Program-made: the position numbers and the translations under genes | Shown here: piece by piece, positions 13,081-25,094 of the stretch | Layout: each line of letters begins with the position of its first letter | Position numbering within the stretch: position 1 is the first letter of the stretch | Assembly (NCBI GenBank): GCA_033439255.1 | Contig: CM065878.1 | Span: forward strand, 4,464,001 to 4,528,000 | DNA length: 64,000 nucleotides | From: Hericium rajendrae | Taxonomy: Eukaryota > Basidiomycota > Agaricomycetes > Russulales > Hericiaceae | Direction of reading: 5' to 3' | The notes under the pieces: generated by a model | The model's database searches: none | What the model was told of the DNA's origin: nothing | Seen by the model: only the letters and a program-made list of their open reading frames with translations

Positions 13081-13273
13081 CGATTTCATGGATTTTACGA
13101 CGACATGCGATGTATACCAGCACACGAAATATAATGACCACGCATAGAACATCCAATGTATAAGATCATAGAAGATTTTAGGGCTAAAAATCAAGAATAG
13201 GTATGTCATGATAACTACATGAAAGCTACACTATGGCGATAGACTGCAATGTTGTTCCTATCTTACATCCTCA

Positions 13274-16200
13274 TTACAACTCTTCTTCGTCGAGATCGTC
13301 CGTGTTCAAACTCGGCTTCTCGACCTTCTTCACCGTCCGCTCTTTCACGATCCACTTCCACGCGAGGTCGAAATCCGGTCGAGCTTCCTCTGAACCTGGC
13401 AGGCGGCCCAGGAGCTCCTCGATCTTCGCTACGTACGGCTTTAGCCCCTCCAGATCTCGACGCTGATGGAAATCTGAGCGGGGCTCCAACACCTGTTGGA
13501 TCGACTTCACTTCCTTGATAAGTTTACTGCGTTTCGAGATTAGACTGTGTTCGGCACACATGAATTTGAGCTCGTACGCACTTCAAGCTGGTCTGATAAT
13601 CCATGAGGTCATCGAGATCCTGATGCTTTGCCGTCTTCCTCTTCTTCTTGATCTTGACCTTGTTGGCCTGGGCAGCGCTCGAGAGCCATTCAATGCACAG
13701 CAGGAGATGCGGAAGAGCGCCCAGGAATACAAAGCGGTAGTGGGACTTGGGTTTCCACTCCGCCGAGACTTGAAGAGATGCTTCCAGACAAGCGGCGTAG
13801 ACCCGGGAAAGAGGGCCTGTCTTCTCTGAGCTTCGGCGCCGGTCTACGAGCTGACGATAGTAATATTGAAGAGTGCTAGCGGCTGCAGTGCGTTCCTCGT
13901 CAGCCACGAGTGTAGGTACTTCCGTGTGGCCAATGTCGATAGAGTCGATGACGGCCTCGACATCGACTTGCCTCGTTGGTTCTACCTCGCCGTCAAGCTC
14001 TTCAAAGGAATCTTCTTCGTTCTGACCAAGAACTGGACTGGTGTCGGGCGAGTCGACAACCGTCTCCCTTGGTATGAATGCCAACGCCTCTGCTCGAAGA
14101 ACGGATACGGGGGCTTTGTCACGGGAGAGTAGCTGTGGTATGTCCTCGAATTTCTTGAACCTGATCTGTCGTGGAGCAGGGTTTGAAGCAGGGTGCGTGA
14201 CTTGCTCTGTTTCTGCACATAGATGGACGATTTCATCCAGCGGGCTATCGGTCATCGAAGCCATTACCGTCCGCTCAATAGTGTTCCAGCCTTCGGCGTT
14301 AACATATCTAGAATCACGTTCTCAATGAGTATTTGGGATCCTTCAGCGAGATGATAGATGGTGGTGCTAACCGCGAATAGAGTGCTGAAAAATGCTGGCC
14401 ATCTCTCAAGGATGTGATAGCTCGCCAGACTCTCTGTCTGAGATCCCGGTCGCGCGAGTTATATCCCACTATAAGACGGCACTTGTGAGCTTTGTCAATT
14501 TAAGCATGGAAAAATAACTTACAAAGGGCAATACATCGACATCTGGATGAAAGAGTGTATTGTCATTTAGCCAAAGATACAACTTTCACAGTACATATAC
14601 GTACATTCGCGAGATCAATATATTCCGAATGATGAACCGTTCATGCGGAATCGGGTTACCGAGGTACGATAAATTATCTGGATAATGGTGAGATCACAAA
14701 TTACCCCTTAAAAATTCGTCGACTCACCTGCATCTTTACCAGTGTACAATCGCTTTAGGACGTCTCCAGCCACATCGACGATTGACTTGATCATTTTGGG
14801 CTCCTCCCACGTTTTCTCAGTTGATTTGGCTCCCTGAAGAACTCAAGGATCCAACTCCGAGGCAAGCACAAGTTGTGGAATGGCACCCTGTTTCGATGCC
14901 CACGGATGATCAAAGCCGCACAGACTCTTTCCATAAAGTCACAAATTACTCCTGCATCCATTGGAACATGTTTTCCTGATACGTGCCTGCAAATGGTGGA
15001 TGTGAGAACCCGCAGCATCACCAATAGTCACAGGCGAACTCACCGGAGAAAAATGATGCCGACATCCAAGGAATACTTCTGGTAACCTTCGAAGAAGTCG
15101 AGTAGATCTTCCACAACGTACTTTCCAACGGGAGGACGGAAAGCATAATCAAGCTCTCTGGGATACTTCTGAATGCAACGTGCTCGACGAACGTATTCGC
15201 GAATTGCAGGATTGTCAAACGAGAATCCAAGGACAACACTCTTGAATACCTCCGCAAAGAAGCCGGGGCTTTTATAAGGATCCAGATCGTATAAGTGTCC
15301 CCGCACCCACTCCTTGACCACAGCGAAAGCTCTGTTTGCCTCGGGGACAAGTTGCAAATTGAGATTGCTGATGGAGCCAAACTTGTGGTGCACTGGCTTG
15401 AGTGAATCATAAAGGCGTTGTAACCAGACTCTGAACAATTTTTAAGCCGGAGGCATGGGTCTTAATCGAGAAACACGGACCGTCTGAGCCTCATGCGGGT
15501 CTGCGACCCAACGACTCCTGATGGAAGAAGCTGATGGACCTGAAGAATAAGAATTTGCTGAAGGTTAAACCGAATTCTCTTGTTGAACCAATGCTCGTCT
15601 AGAGTATGTTGGCGTCCACATGGGCTGTTGCCACATCGGCCTTGAATTGCATGGTCTCGGCAAGGATCGAAGATGGTGAGGCGAAGACAACGATCGCTCT
15701 GCCTTTCAATCAAGTCCCGTAAACGTCGAGCCAAGGCACGTCGCAACAAGACTGCAAAAGCGCCATTAGGTATTTCCACATCTGCATCAATCCGTACCCT
15801 GGTTTCATCCTGATAAAAGCGGTGTAGAAATGTGCCGCGATACAGACGTAACTCAACCTCGGAAACTGGTCGCACACAGAACAGTCTATGGACAGACTTG
15901 CTTATCCATGGTTCTTGGAGATTGATCAATTCTTGCACCAGCCTGGCATAGCTGTGGAATGTCTGTAAGCTAGCATTTGTGTCTTCCATCGTGGCCAGCT
16001 TGAAATTGTTAATATCGTTGAACACATGGTCCAAAGATAGGACAGCTGCCAGTTTGTTGTCGCCTTTGATGATTATGACAGATCCTAGCCGCAAAAGTTG
16101 AGGTATATCGCGATCTTTGATGAACCTAAACATCTGCATCTAAAAGACATTATTAGGGACCAAAACTATACAGCCTTCAAACAGCGTAATAGACGGACCT

Positions 16201-19200
16201 CACGCTGATCTCTTGACCCCAAATATGATTTAGCGAGCAACTGCAGAAGTTCCTTAAATGTTGTATCTCCTAGATTGTCGGGGTCAGGTACCACGTCAAA
16301 TGAGAAGTGGCGCCAGAGTTCGTTAAAAAGGCATTCCTTTGCTTTGTCTAGTGAATGTTCTTTGGAGACTTCGTCCTGGTCCTTCAAGAATAGCCTGACG
16401 GCCACCATTGTTCGACCCTCTTCCAGATGCAAGGATGCAGCTTCCGCAAATCGTTGCTCTGCCACTAAAATTTCCGCACGAGCTACGTCGAGATCATAAT
16501 CTGTGACGAATTCCAGTTGCTCGTCTATAGTCTCAAAAAGACCCGCGGCTTTCCTATAACAAATATTGTGAGTATACTAAATTGTACGAGAATATAAGGG
16601 ACACGTACTTAAGATCGTTACAATTGAAGTAGTACAGACGAGCGACGTTCATGATCCGCTCAGCATCACTTTCATTCACTTCTTCGGGGTGTTCTTGGAT
16701 GATAGACACCGCGTCATCGAACATACCCGCCTTGCGGTAGTGCTTTGCAGCATCTGTGAACATTGATGCATTCGCATACGCCTGTGCAGCCTTCCCATGG
16801 TCCTCGGTTTTGATGTAACAGTCCGCAGCAATACGGAAATATTCGGACCGTTCCTTGATGGCTTCATGGGCAGACTTGACGAATGCTTCGGCTGCAACGG
16901 ACCAAGCTTCCTTCTTTTCTTTCAACGGAGCCTGAAGGTCAGCATCTTTGTCTCTAGCCTTCTCGCGCAGATAATACGCATGGGCGACTTCCTTTTCGCG
17001 TACTTTGCCAGCGCGTTCGTAGCTGTGCATGGCTTGGTAATAACGCTTTCTGGTGAATAGCGTTTTGGCGGTGCTTGCCCATTCTTCAGGTGTTGAAGCA
17101 ACCGCAAGGTGAGGGATTCCCGTGCTGGGTGTGCAATGCTGGACCAATTGTTTGGACATCCAGTATGTCTCAAAGAGAGTTCAGTCTGAGAGCGCCAATA
17201 TTTAGAGTTCTTTGCAGCACTCACACGCATAGGTTCACATTTATCAGATCGGTCGACCAGCCAGAGATTCTTCCGCGCTCTGGTGATAGCGACGTAGAGA
17301 AACTTCAACTATAGTGTGTCGTTGTCAGTACTTCATCGCTGCTCTGGAAAGTCTGCGTTTCTTGCCTCAGTACAAATTCCAGCATGTCTATTTTCGTCAA
17401 ACGTCGGAGCCATCACCTTTGAGCGATTCCCTCGCTCCAAGGCGTTTAGGATAACTCGCCACTGTGCGATATCCAGCGTTGAATCTTCGAAGAAATTATA
17501 CAGCAGCACCTTTGATTAATGTATCAGTATGAGATATGAGTTGCGGCTATCAATGAGAGCATACGTCGTTAAATTCTAGGCCTTTGCTCTCATAAAGCGT
17601 CCTAACATGTGTCAGCTTAGGGGAGAAGATGATAACAAGGAACAACTAACAGAATGAGGCCAATCTCTCCGACTTGACTTCTAAGCCTCTCCCGTGCTTT
17701 ATCATCTCGCACAAGGATGCCTAATTGGCGCATTAGCAACCGCTGATCGAGGGATTGTACATTAGCAGGACTTACATTGTTGAGCACCGAACTCAATATG
17801 ACTCCCTCTGGAAGATGTTGATGTTGAAACACAGCACAGATATGCAAACCAGCAGTGACTCACGCAGCACCAAACAAAAACGATTCGTATCGGACGTTAT
17901 CTTGATCCCACCCGCTGAAAAAGACGGGCTTGATACCATCCACAATACCCTTCTCTTCAGCGAGAATATCAATCGCATACGGCCAGAACTTGGTGATGAG
18001 CTCGATCACAGAGTGCGCACACTGCACGATTCCACCATGGGATCGATAGTTTGTAAGGAGCTGGAAGGATTTCGGTTGAGGAGCTTCCTTCTGCGAGCTC
18101 TTGATCTGCATCGACTCCTGAACACACAATAAGAGCTGAGATCCAGAAAGGCAAACTGCGGAGAGATTACCTCGAAGCGGTGAAGAAACGCTTTCAAATC
18201 ATTAAACCTGAATGAGCTGCCAACCGAAATCGTCTGCGCGGTATCACCGGCCCAGAACAAGCCATTCGGATTGCGGCAAATTGTCCGAGAACTGTGGGTG
18301 AATTAGCAGGTGATCTACATCTAGCGCTCTGAACTCACGCCTGGCGTCGATGAGAAGGTTATCCTGCACCTCATCGACATACCTAGTAACGTCGTCAGTC
18401 TCAGTCCACTACAGAACCACTCGGCTACGGTCAGGCTTACAAGAAATCCATTTTATTTCCCATCACCCCCGTCGTGCGCAATTGCTCAAGAATGGAATGC
18501 GTGCTGTAATCCGGATTAGTAAAATCTAGACGAACATCTGAATGAAGAGAAACCCACCGGTCTGCTGCATCATAGTCACCCCGTCCACGCTTCATTTTCG
18601 TGTAGGCCTGGAAAAGATTGTAGATCTCTGCCCGCCTGGACGCGAATGTCGCTTGGGTGCGATGGCTGAGTTCAAGGTAGGCTTTCTGGCTGAGCGCGTG
18701 GTCCGGCGAACCCAGAGCTTGCTCGGATCCTTTGATGACGCCTAACGCAGCCACTGCTCAGTATATGCAGGCAAAGGCTTCCTGGTTGACATACCCATAA
18801 ACTCGCTGAACACAAGCGAGGGATCTAAGCCCTTCGTCAGATTCTGCGGAAAATGCGGCCAATACGCCTCTCGGAAGACGTTGAAGGAAACGAAGGACTG
18901 CTTGTCCTGCTGCATATAATCGCTCGGCGGCAAGTCTGCCGGGTCACCGTGGCGCGCAGCCCAGGTGGCAGACTCGCTGGCCTCGTTCCTAGACTGTTCC
19001 ACGTCCGCCTCGAGCATAGCGGACAACTGACAAACAAGATAAACGGTTGTGAATAATGCGAAATATGAATGATAGAACACCATCTACCTTGTCGAACGTG
19101 ATGAACATCGGGAAATGCGCGTCCTTCAAGTCACTGAATTTCTTCGGCAGATCGTCCCTCCAGTTGGCAGCCTCATCGCGGTCCACCAATCCCGCATCCT

Positions 19201-21678
19201 CACGATTCTTCTTCCGTTCCAACATTTCAGCGATATCGCCTGACGTGCCCATGTCGACGTTCAAAGACTCGAGGAGTTTCATGAAATAGTCTTCCACTTT
19301 GTCCGCCAGCACGCGAGACTGCGTCACGAAGAGCTGGCGCGGCCTGTTCGGGAGCATGTCGCGGGTTTGCTGCCAGCTGTTTTCCATGCCGAGCATCTTG
19401 AATAGCATGGTGGTAGTTTTGCTAGCACAAGTATGGTTCAAAAATACCGTGAACCGATGAGAAAGCCGAGACGTACCCAGTACCACTACGACCTAGAACA
19501 TAGCATGAGTAGCTATGCTCAATAATTTGCTGTTCTTGTGGCCTGTGGAACTGTCAAAATGCGGCATAAAGATTCTTACACAAGAAACCGTACGAGACAT
19601 GGAAAACATGAGTAATATCTTGGTCCGCGACGATACCTGTTACGATTATGAGTAAACGTTGTCTCAGCTTTTCTAGAAGTGAACCTACTCTTGAGCAAAG
19701 CCTGTGAGAAAGTAACAAATTTCTCAAGACTAGTGTTTGCTCTCATCAGCACTTATATAGGGTAGGATGGATGAAAACTAACACCAAGAGAGAATGCAAC
19801 TACGCAAGTCAGGTGAGTCGACAGAAAGCATACATTCGCCATGTGAACTGACCTCTTCCAGATCCTCTGTCCGCAGGGTTGGCATCTCGAATGTGGCGCT
19901 TTGGGGTTCATTCTCAGGGATAGGCGGGAAGGAGGCAGGAGAAAATACATTGTCTCCTTTGATTCGGGGTTGGTTGCGGAACGTGCACCTAAACGAGACA
20001 CGTACAATCAGCGGCTCTGTTGGGATAAACATTGGATGATGATCGTACCTAGCTTTGTATTCTTTGCCCTTGCGTGCAAGCTGGTAACCCATCGAATTCC
20101 AGAAGCGCTTATCCAATTGCGCATGGGTATATATGCCAAATATACGGATGACTGCTCCTGGTGATCAGCATTACGATGACATCGTTCTGAAGAGCTTATA
20201 CCTTGGCGTTCCACCTACAAAAAAAACGCATGCGTCAATATTTGATAAAGTTATTGACGGTAAACATCACTCACATCGCTGTCAAACTCTGGTACACAAT
20301 CTACTTGATACTACCAACAATTCCATTTTAACTAGACCTATCCAGTATAGGAGATATAACTCACCACAAGACGTGTATCACGCGTCATCTTGGCCTCATA
20401 TATCGGCACTGGGATATCCGCAGATGTCAGCCTCTTCTGGTTGTCATCCGAAAAATGACCGTTCGAGAGCTCCCTGATGGTTGAAGTCACTACATGAGTA
20501 GACTGCCAGGTGAAAAAACTTGCATGCTCACTTAATCTTCTTGATATAGATGCGGAAAGATGTCTGGTCCTTGTTCCTTGCTTCTCGCAAGTTGCGATCG
20601 GCTCTTGTGGAGATCAAGATGCGCCAATCTCCAAAGCCATCGGCGCTGTCGAAGTACAGCGCCGCCTTCATCGGTTGTACCATAGGGTACGCGGCGGGAG
20701 CGTCGGCCTTGTCATCAGCTTCACCGTTGATGAGCGTCGAAGAGTCTGTTTCCGAAGATGGAGAGTGCGGAATGCCAGCCATTGGCTCGACACCGAGCGA
20801 GCCCGTCAGTGAAGGTCGGATGTATGCTTTCTTGATAGCCGCGGCAACATTGTCCTCACTGGAAGGCCGAAGAAGAGATAATATGTACTGTGTATATCAT
20901 TGTCAGCCCGCGCTTCTAAGTTATGGAAGAAGAACGTCAAACCTTCAAGTCATTTTTGTGCCGAACCTTGACTAGTCTCACAGTATCCTCCAGGGTGGCG
21001 CTGTCCTTTTGAACTCCGGAAGGCCATATTGATGGAATACTTTGTCGTCCACCAGCACGGTCCGAGACTTCTTTGGGCGGTTCGCTAGCGTTCTTGCTTG
21101 CTTACGAGCCCTTTGAGAACCACGTTTGATAGTGCCGATGGCCGCCCAGTTGTCTAGATCCTCGTCAGCGTGCTCCATCTCAGCATGGGCATCGGCGGCG
21201 AGGTTATGTCGCAAGTTGTTGAGTTGCTGGAGGACTCGGTCTGCAAAGCGCACCGACGGCTCGCAACTTCTTAGCCTGTCGCTACTGAGACTAAGACTAC
21301 ACACGGGATCGAAAAGGCGTGCTAGCAGTGTGAATGGGAGGGATGACAAGACATGGTCTTCAGGATTGATAGAATGCATGTTCAAAATTGATGTTTGCAG
21401 CGACTGGAAGGCTTCATCTGAGATGACTAGGAGACAGGAATGAGAACAAACACTGTGAGCTGCAAGGCGCACTGACCTGACAAGATAAACTCTAAGAGCC
21501 AAGGGACCCCCAGTACGGCATTGAGAAGTAGTCCCGGGCTAGTTTCTCCTACATAACCCTCGAAGGTCGCGATTGCGGTCCTCATAGCATCTTCGCTGGT
21601 CATCAACTGGGGCTCAAAGGCTTGGCAGAGCAACCCGCGCAGACGTCGGCCCGTCGATTCAGAGTCGCCGCCCCGCAT
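13274..21678 (-). CDS. UvrD/TRANK1-like SF1 helicase A
   Basis: This very large, multi-intron gene encodes a superfamily 1 helicase like TPR- and ankyrin-repeat protein 1 (TRANK1), a group expanded in Agaricomycetes with unknown cellular role. In order: N-terminal helical region from MRGGDSESTGRRL (21678); a shared block ending ELSNGHFSDDNQKRLTSA; Walker A GRSGTG-KTTT split by an intron (19437-19477 region); DRDEAANWRDDLPKKFSDL; motif II YVDEVQDNLL (about 18370); GLFWAGDTAQTISVGSSFRF; TNYRSHGGIVQCAHSV; motif VI LYVAITRARKNLWLVD (about 17280). Then come TPR-like repeats (YYQAMHSYERAGKVREKE), a C-x8-C-x4-C-x3-H cluster (15606-15662), an IQ-like helix (AASTLQYYYRQLVDRR) and a basic C-terminus ending SLNTDDLDEEEL. 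All core motifs look intact, so it may be active. The exact exon count is uncertain. Confidence 0.85.
15606..15662 (-). other. CCCH-like metal site in helicase A
   Basis: The spacing is C-x8-C-x4-C-x3-H (CRDHAIQGRC, then GNSPC, then GRQH), preceded by DP and followed by TLDEHWFNKRIRFN. It resembles a CCCH zinc finger (usual spacing x8-x5-x3) with one residue fewer. The same arrangement is kept in helicase B, which argues for a functional metal site. RNA binding would be an inference from CCCH fingers in general. Confidence 0.6.
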
Positions 21679-22347
21679 GGTTAACTGGCGGTGTCACAAT
21701 GTCGAGATTATAAGATTATGGGATATGGGTGTATGGCTCTGGAGCACAAGGCACTACCAGCACCGTATACTATATACGCGGGATTGTCGGGGTTACAGCT
21801 GACCTCTTGTCCTGGGGTCGACCGTGGTGGGTCGAATGCGTGGGCTTGAGGGATGTCGGTGAGTAACACTGGTAATCACCACTGGTATCCACTGAACCTT
21901 CTTTGCTTTAACGAAAATTGTGGCGAAGTACGGATGATTCTGGACTGAGCGTCGCGTCGTTATTCGGTGCTTGTGGAAGCACACGACTCGTGCTTTGCTA
22001 TTCGGAAAGGTCGCTAGTGAGATCGCTGGAATGGACAAGAGATGAGGAAAGGAATAAGAACAATAATGGCTCGAATGGGGGTTTTATGGGGTGGGTTTAC
22101 AGATAAAGTACAAGGACGCAAAAACAAGGACCTTAAATACAAGGTCAAGTCAAAGCGTTACTATTGACTTTAGCGCCCAACGACCGCGTCGAACAGCGTC
22201 GAACGCGCTTGTGGCGGCGCGCGGAAGTTGCCGAAGCGCACCTTCAAAGAAGGATCCGAGACTCTTTTCTAAGTTAGCTCCCGAGTAGCATGTACACTTC
22301 CTATGTGACTTGCCCGATATAATATTTCCTGCCCGCTACTCTCATCG
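21679..22347. promoter_or_regulatory. Divergent intergenic region
   Basis: This gap of about 670 bp lies between the starts of helicase A (-) and the kinase-like gene (+). No coding sequence is supported. A GC-rich stretch with repeated CGTCGAAC-type words lies near 22180-22210 (CGCGTCGAACAGCGTCGAAC). The promoters of both genes presumably lie here. Confidence 0.35.
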
Positions 22348-24479
22348 ATGCAGCCTAACGAGATGCGCCCTCACGAGTTTCTTTTAGAGAAGCTTCCTCA
22401 TTTACCTGAAGAGATGCCATATGATTCCGCTAGACATATCCCTGCCGATTCCGGTACTGCTGACACTGTTCACGTTCTGTGAGCCATATTGGGACAGCCT
22501 TGCTCGCCAGTTACTCTTCTCTCTATGTCAGGGGCTACGCTCTGCTCATCGCAGAAGGGTCAAGTCGCTGAAGTGCGAACCATCGTCGCCCTCCAAGTGT
22601 GTTGTCGTCGCATTCCTTTTTGGACGATACTAACTTCTAAAAGCATTCATGAGTATATGAAGGGTATCATTATGCCCCGTGTTGCACACTTATTTTCCGA
22701 ACTACGGGAGTACTGGTGTGAAGAAATGGTGGAGTGTTCCACTGAGATTAAAAATGGTGTGTTGTTTGACACCTTTTTATTTCGTAGACATATAACAAAT
22801 TTTCCAGGGTTTTCGGTCTTCAAGTTTCACTCCTCAATATTTACGCTTCCTGTTGTTGTCCTTTGTGTTCGTAATCATTCTTCGGATCTGCGAGTGGAAG
22901 TTGATTTATTTGTGTCAGTCTTCATATCTCCTTGACAAGTTGAGGAGCCCGCAAGATCATTCAAGTTTCACAACATCGTTCCTTCGCCTCATCGACAGCA
23001 GTTGGGATTCTTGTATCATCTGCACCGACATGCAGAATGTCACCATCTTCCAGTCAATGACCACTAGGATGCTTTACGAGACGAAGGACATTGGACGCAA
23101 CCCTATCCGACTTTCAATCATCATCGCTGCATACCTCTATCGTGCCCTCGAGGCGAATGGATATCCTATCTACATATCAGCAATTTTTCGTGAAGACGGA
23201 CGCAGGTTGCCTGCCGGACCTGTCATTGATCGGACCAAGCCGCCTTTGTCTGACACCGAAGTTTTTCTTACTCATTCCCATCATTCTGACTTTGATAATG
23301 TCATGCTCTTCGCGGATGAGGGAAGCGCATTTCAGTTCCTGCGTTGGAAAGCACATGTCCAGAAACACACGCCATGGTGTTTTGCGAAGGTTGGTGATAC
23401 GGTCAAGGGCAAGACGCATGACTTCTTTGAGCATAATGTTCCCCTCTCGCCGTGCTTTCCCATGGAGGAACTTCCTGCAGATACAATGAGACACATCGAG
23501 GCGCATCAGCGCAACCCTAGTGCTATAGCTCGCCGCATTTTGACATCATCCTCATTCTCGATCGAACTGACGAAGGACTTGACTACACATCGAGGGGCTA
23601 CAATGTGCCGCACATATCAATGCCGGTTACGCTCCACAGATGGCGTTGACGTACACCCAACTATCGGCCATACCCACTTTTTCTGCGTCAAGTTCTTCGA
23701 TGATCGTTTCTACTCGTTCGACCACTATGGCCACGATGATCAGTATCCCAACAGAAAAGAGGCACAATTGTCGGTGCTTGTTAAACACTGGGACACTGCC
23801 GAAGAATGCGTGCGGAGAGAAGATGCTGCGTACAAGAAGCTGGCCGTTATTCAAGGCTCTCTTATCCCTCGCTATCACGGCGCTCATACGGTTTGTACCC
23901 TCTCCAAGCAAGTTTACCCTATTACCTAATTAACTTTGCAGTTTGACCTTCCCACTGGTCATACCTTGTGCGGAATCCTGATTGAATACATTCCGGCAGA
24001 AACCCTCTCTCAAAGCCTGACATTGCGAATTACCACCGATCAACAGGTACAACTGGTAAGCTTCCTGCCACAGTGTTCGGATGCATTCTGACATGTGTCA
24101 GCAGATTCACAGCTTGCGCCATGCCGTCCGGGTCCTGCAGCGCAGTGACGTATCTCAGCACGACTGGCATCTAGGGCAGATACTCTGTCTCGTGCCAGAA
24201 CCGGATAGTCCCGGCGAGGAGGCTGCACCTGCGCATTGCGTACTCGTCGATTTTGCGCAGACGAGACAGAGCTACTGGAAGATGGATTCTCAGTTTTCAA
24301 ATGACGCCGGCGAGGCAATGAGGACTCTTCTGAGTGTGCTGGATGAGGATCTTGTGTGGGACAATTGGGCTCCTCGGGAGATGTGGGACTGCATTGTTTT
24401 CTGGTCTGGGGAGAAGTCGTATGGCCCTGGTCCAAACCCCTTTGCAAGTGAATTGCAAGGGTGTTTTAGCTTGGGTTAG
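22348..24479 (+). CDS. Fungal protein kinase-like protein (probable pseudokinase)
   Basis: The start at 22348 gives MQPNEMRPHEFLLEKLPHLP. After at least three short introns there is a long exon with a unique N-terminal part (EANGYPIYISAIFREDGRRL; MLFADEGSAFQFLRW). A kinase-like domain follows. The beta-3 strand is FFCVKFFDDRF, with Lys in the usual place. The helix region AAYKKLAVIQGSLIPRYHG matches the fungal kinase-like families in which E-x-AY-x-x-L precedes an IP-x-x-YG turn. The catalytic loop reads QHDWHLGQIL in place of HRD-x-x-x-x-N, and the metal-binding loop reads LVDFAQT in place of DFG. Loss of the canonical HRD Asp/Asn pattern and of the DFG Gly suggests weak or absent phosphotransfer. 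A role in signalling is only an inference. The C-terminus is SGEKSYGPGPNPFASEL, with stop at 24477. Confidence 0.7.
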
Positions 24480-25094
24480 TCAGTGTAAGCTTCACTCGAA
24501 TAAAGGACAAAAACAATGTACGCCGACTTCTACATATCCACAGTCTATCCCACAGCTCTTACCATGCTTCATGGAGTAGAATAGGTCCTACTCCTCATCC
24601 GGTCCCGGCTCATCACTCGACATCGGCGTCGCCGTACAGCTTCGCTATGATCGAGGCCATCTTGGTCAATCCAGTCGACCGTGAAGTGCATCTCTTTGTC
24701 TTCGTCAACTACTTATCTTGCTACCCATGCCATCATAGTCACCCAGCTATGTCGTGGCCCAGAAGATGAACGAAGAGAGCAAGTTCAGGCCTCAGGGCCC
24801 ACCTTTCCTCGGACTTACCGCCGGGAATGAGAAGAAAAAACATCTTAGTCCAGTGTCGATACGTGTCATAGGTAACTGGGAGAAATCTCAGAACTGGGAG
24901 AAGCTGTCGCTGGGAGCCGGTGAACTTTCATAGCGATATACATTGGTCCATATGAAGTGAGGTATTGAAAGGATCTTAGGACGACTCACACAATGTTTGA
25001 TAACGTGGAAGTAAAGCATTGTGGTTGAACCTCTGGTACAGTACATTTTAATCTTTATTCCCGGGACCTTTCTCCCAAAGCTTATCATCGATAG
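24480..25094. other. Intergenic, no gene seen
   Basis: About 600 bp between two convergent genes (kinase-like + and GH3 -). No supported coding sequence or repeat was found. It presumably holds both 3' untranslated regions. Confidence 0.4.

Noticed and set aside
13274-21678. Helicase from a Helitron or other mobile element
   Set aside because: The motifs are UvrD/TRANK1-like (DEVQD, LYVAITRAR) with TPRs, not Pif1-like; no HUH replication motif and no terminal structures were seen.
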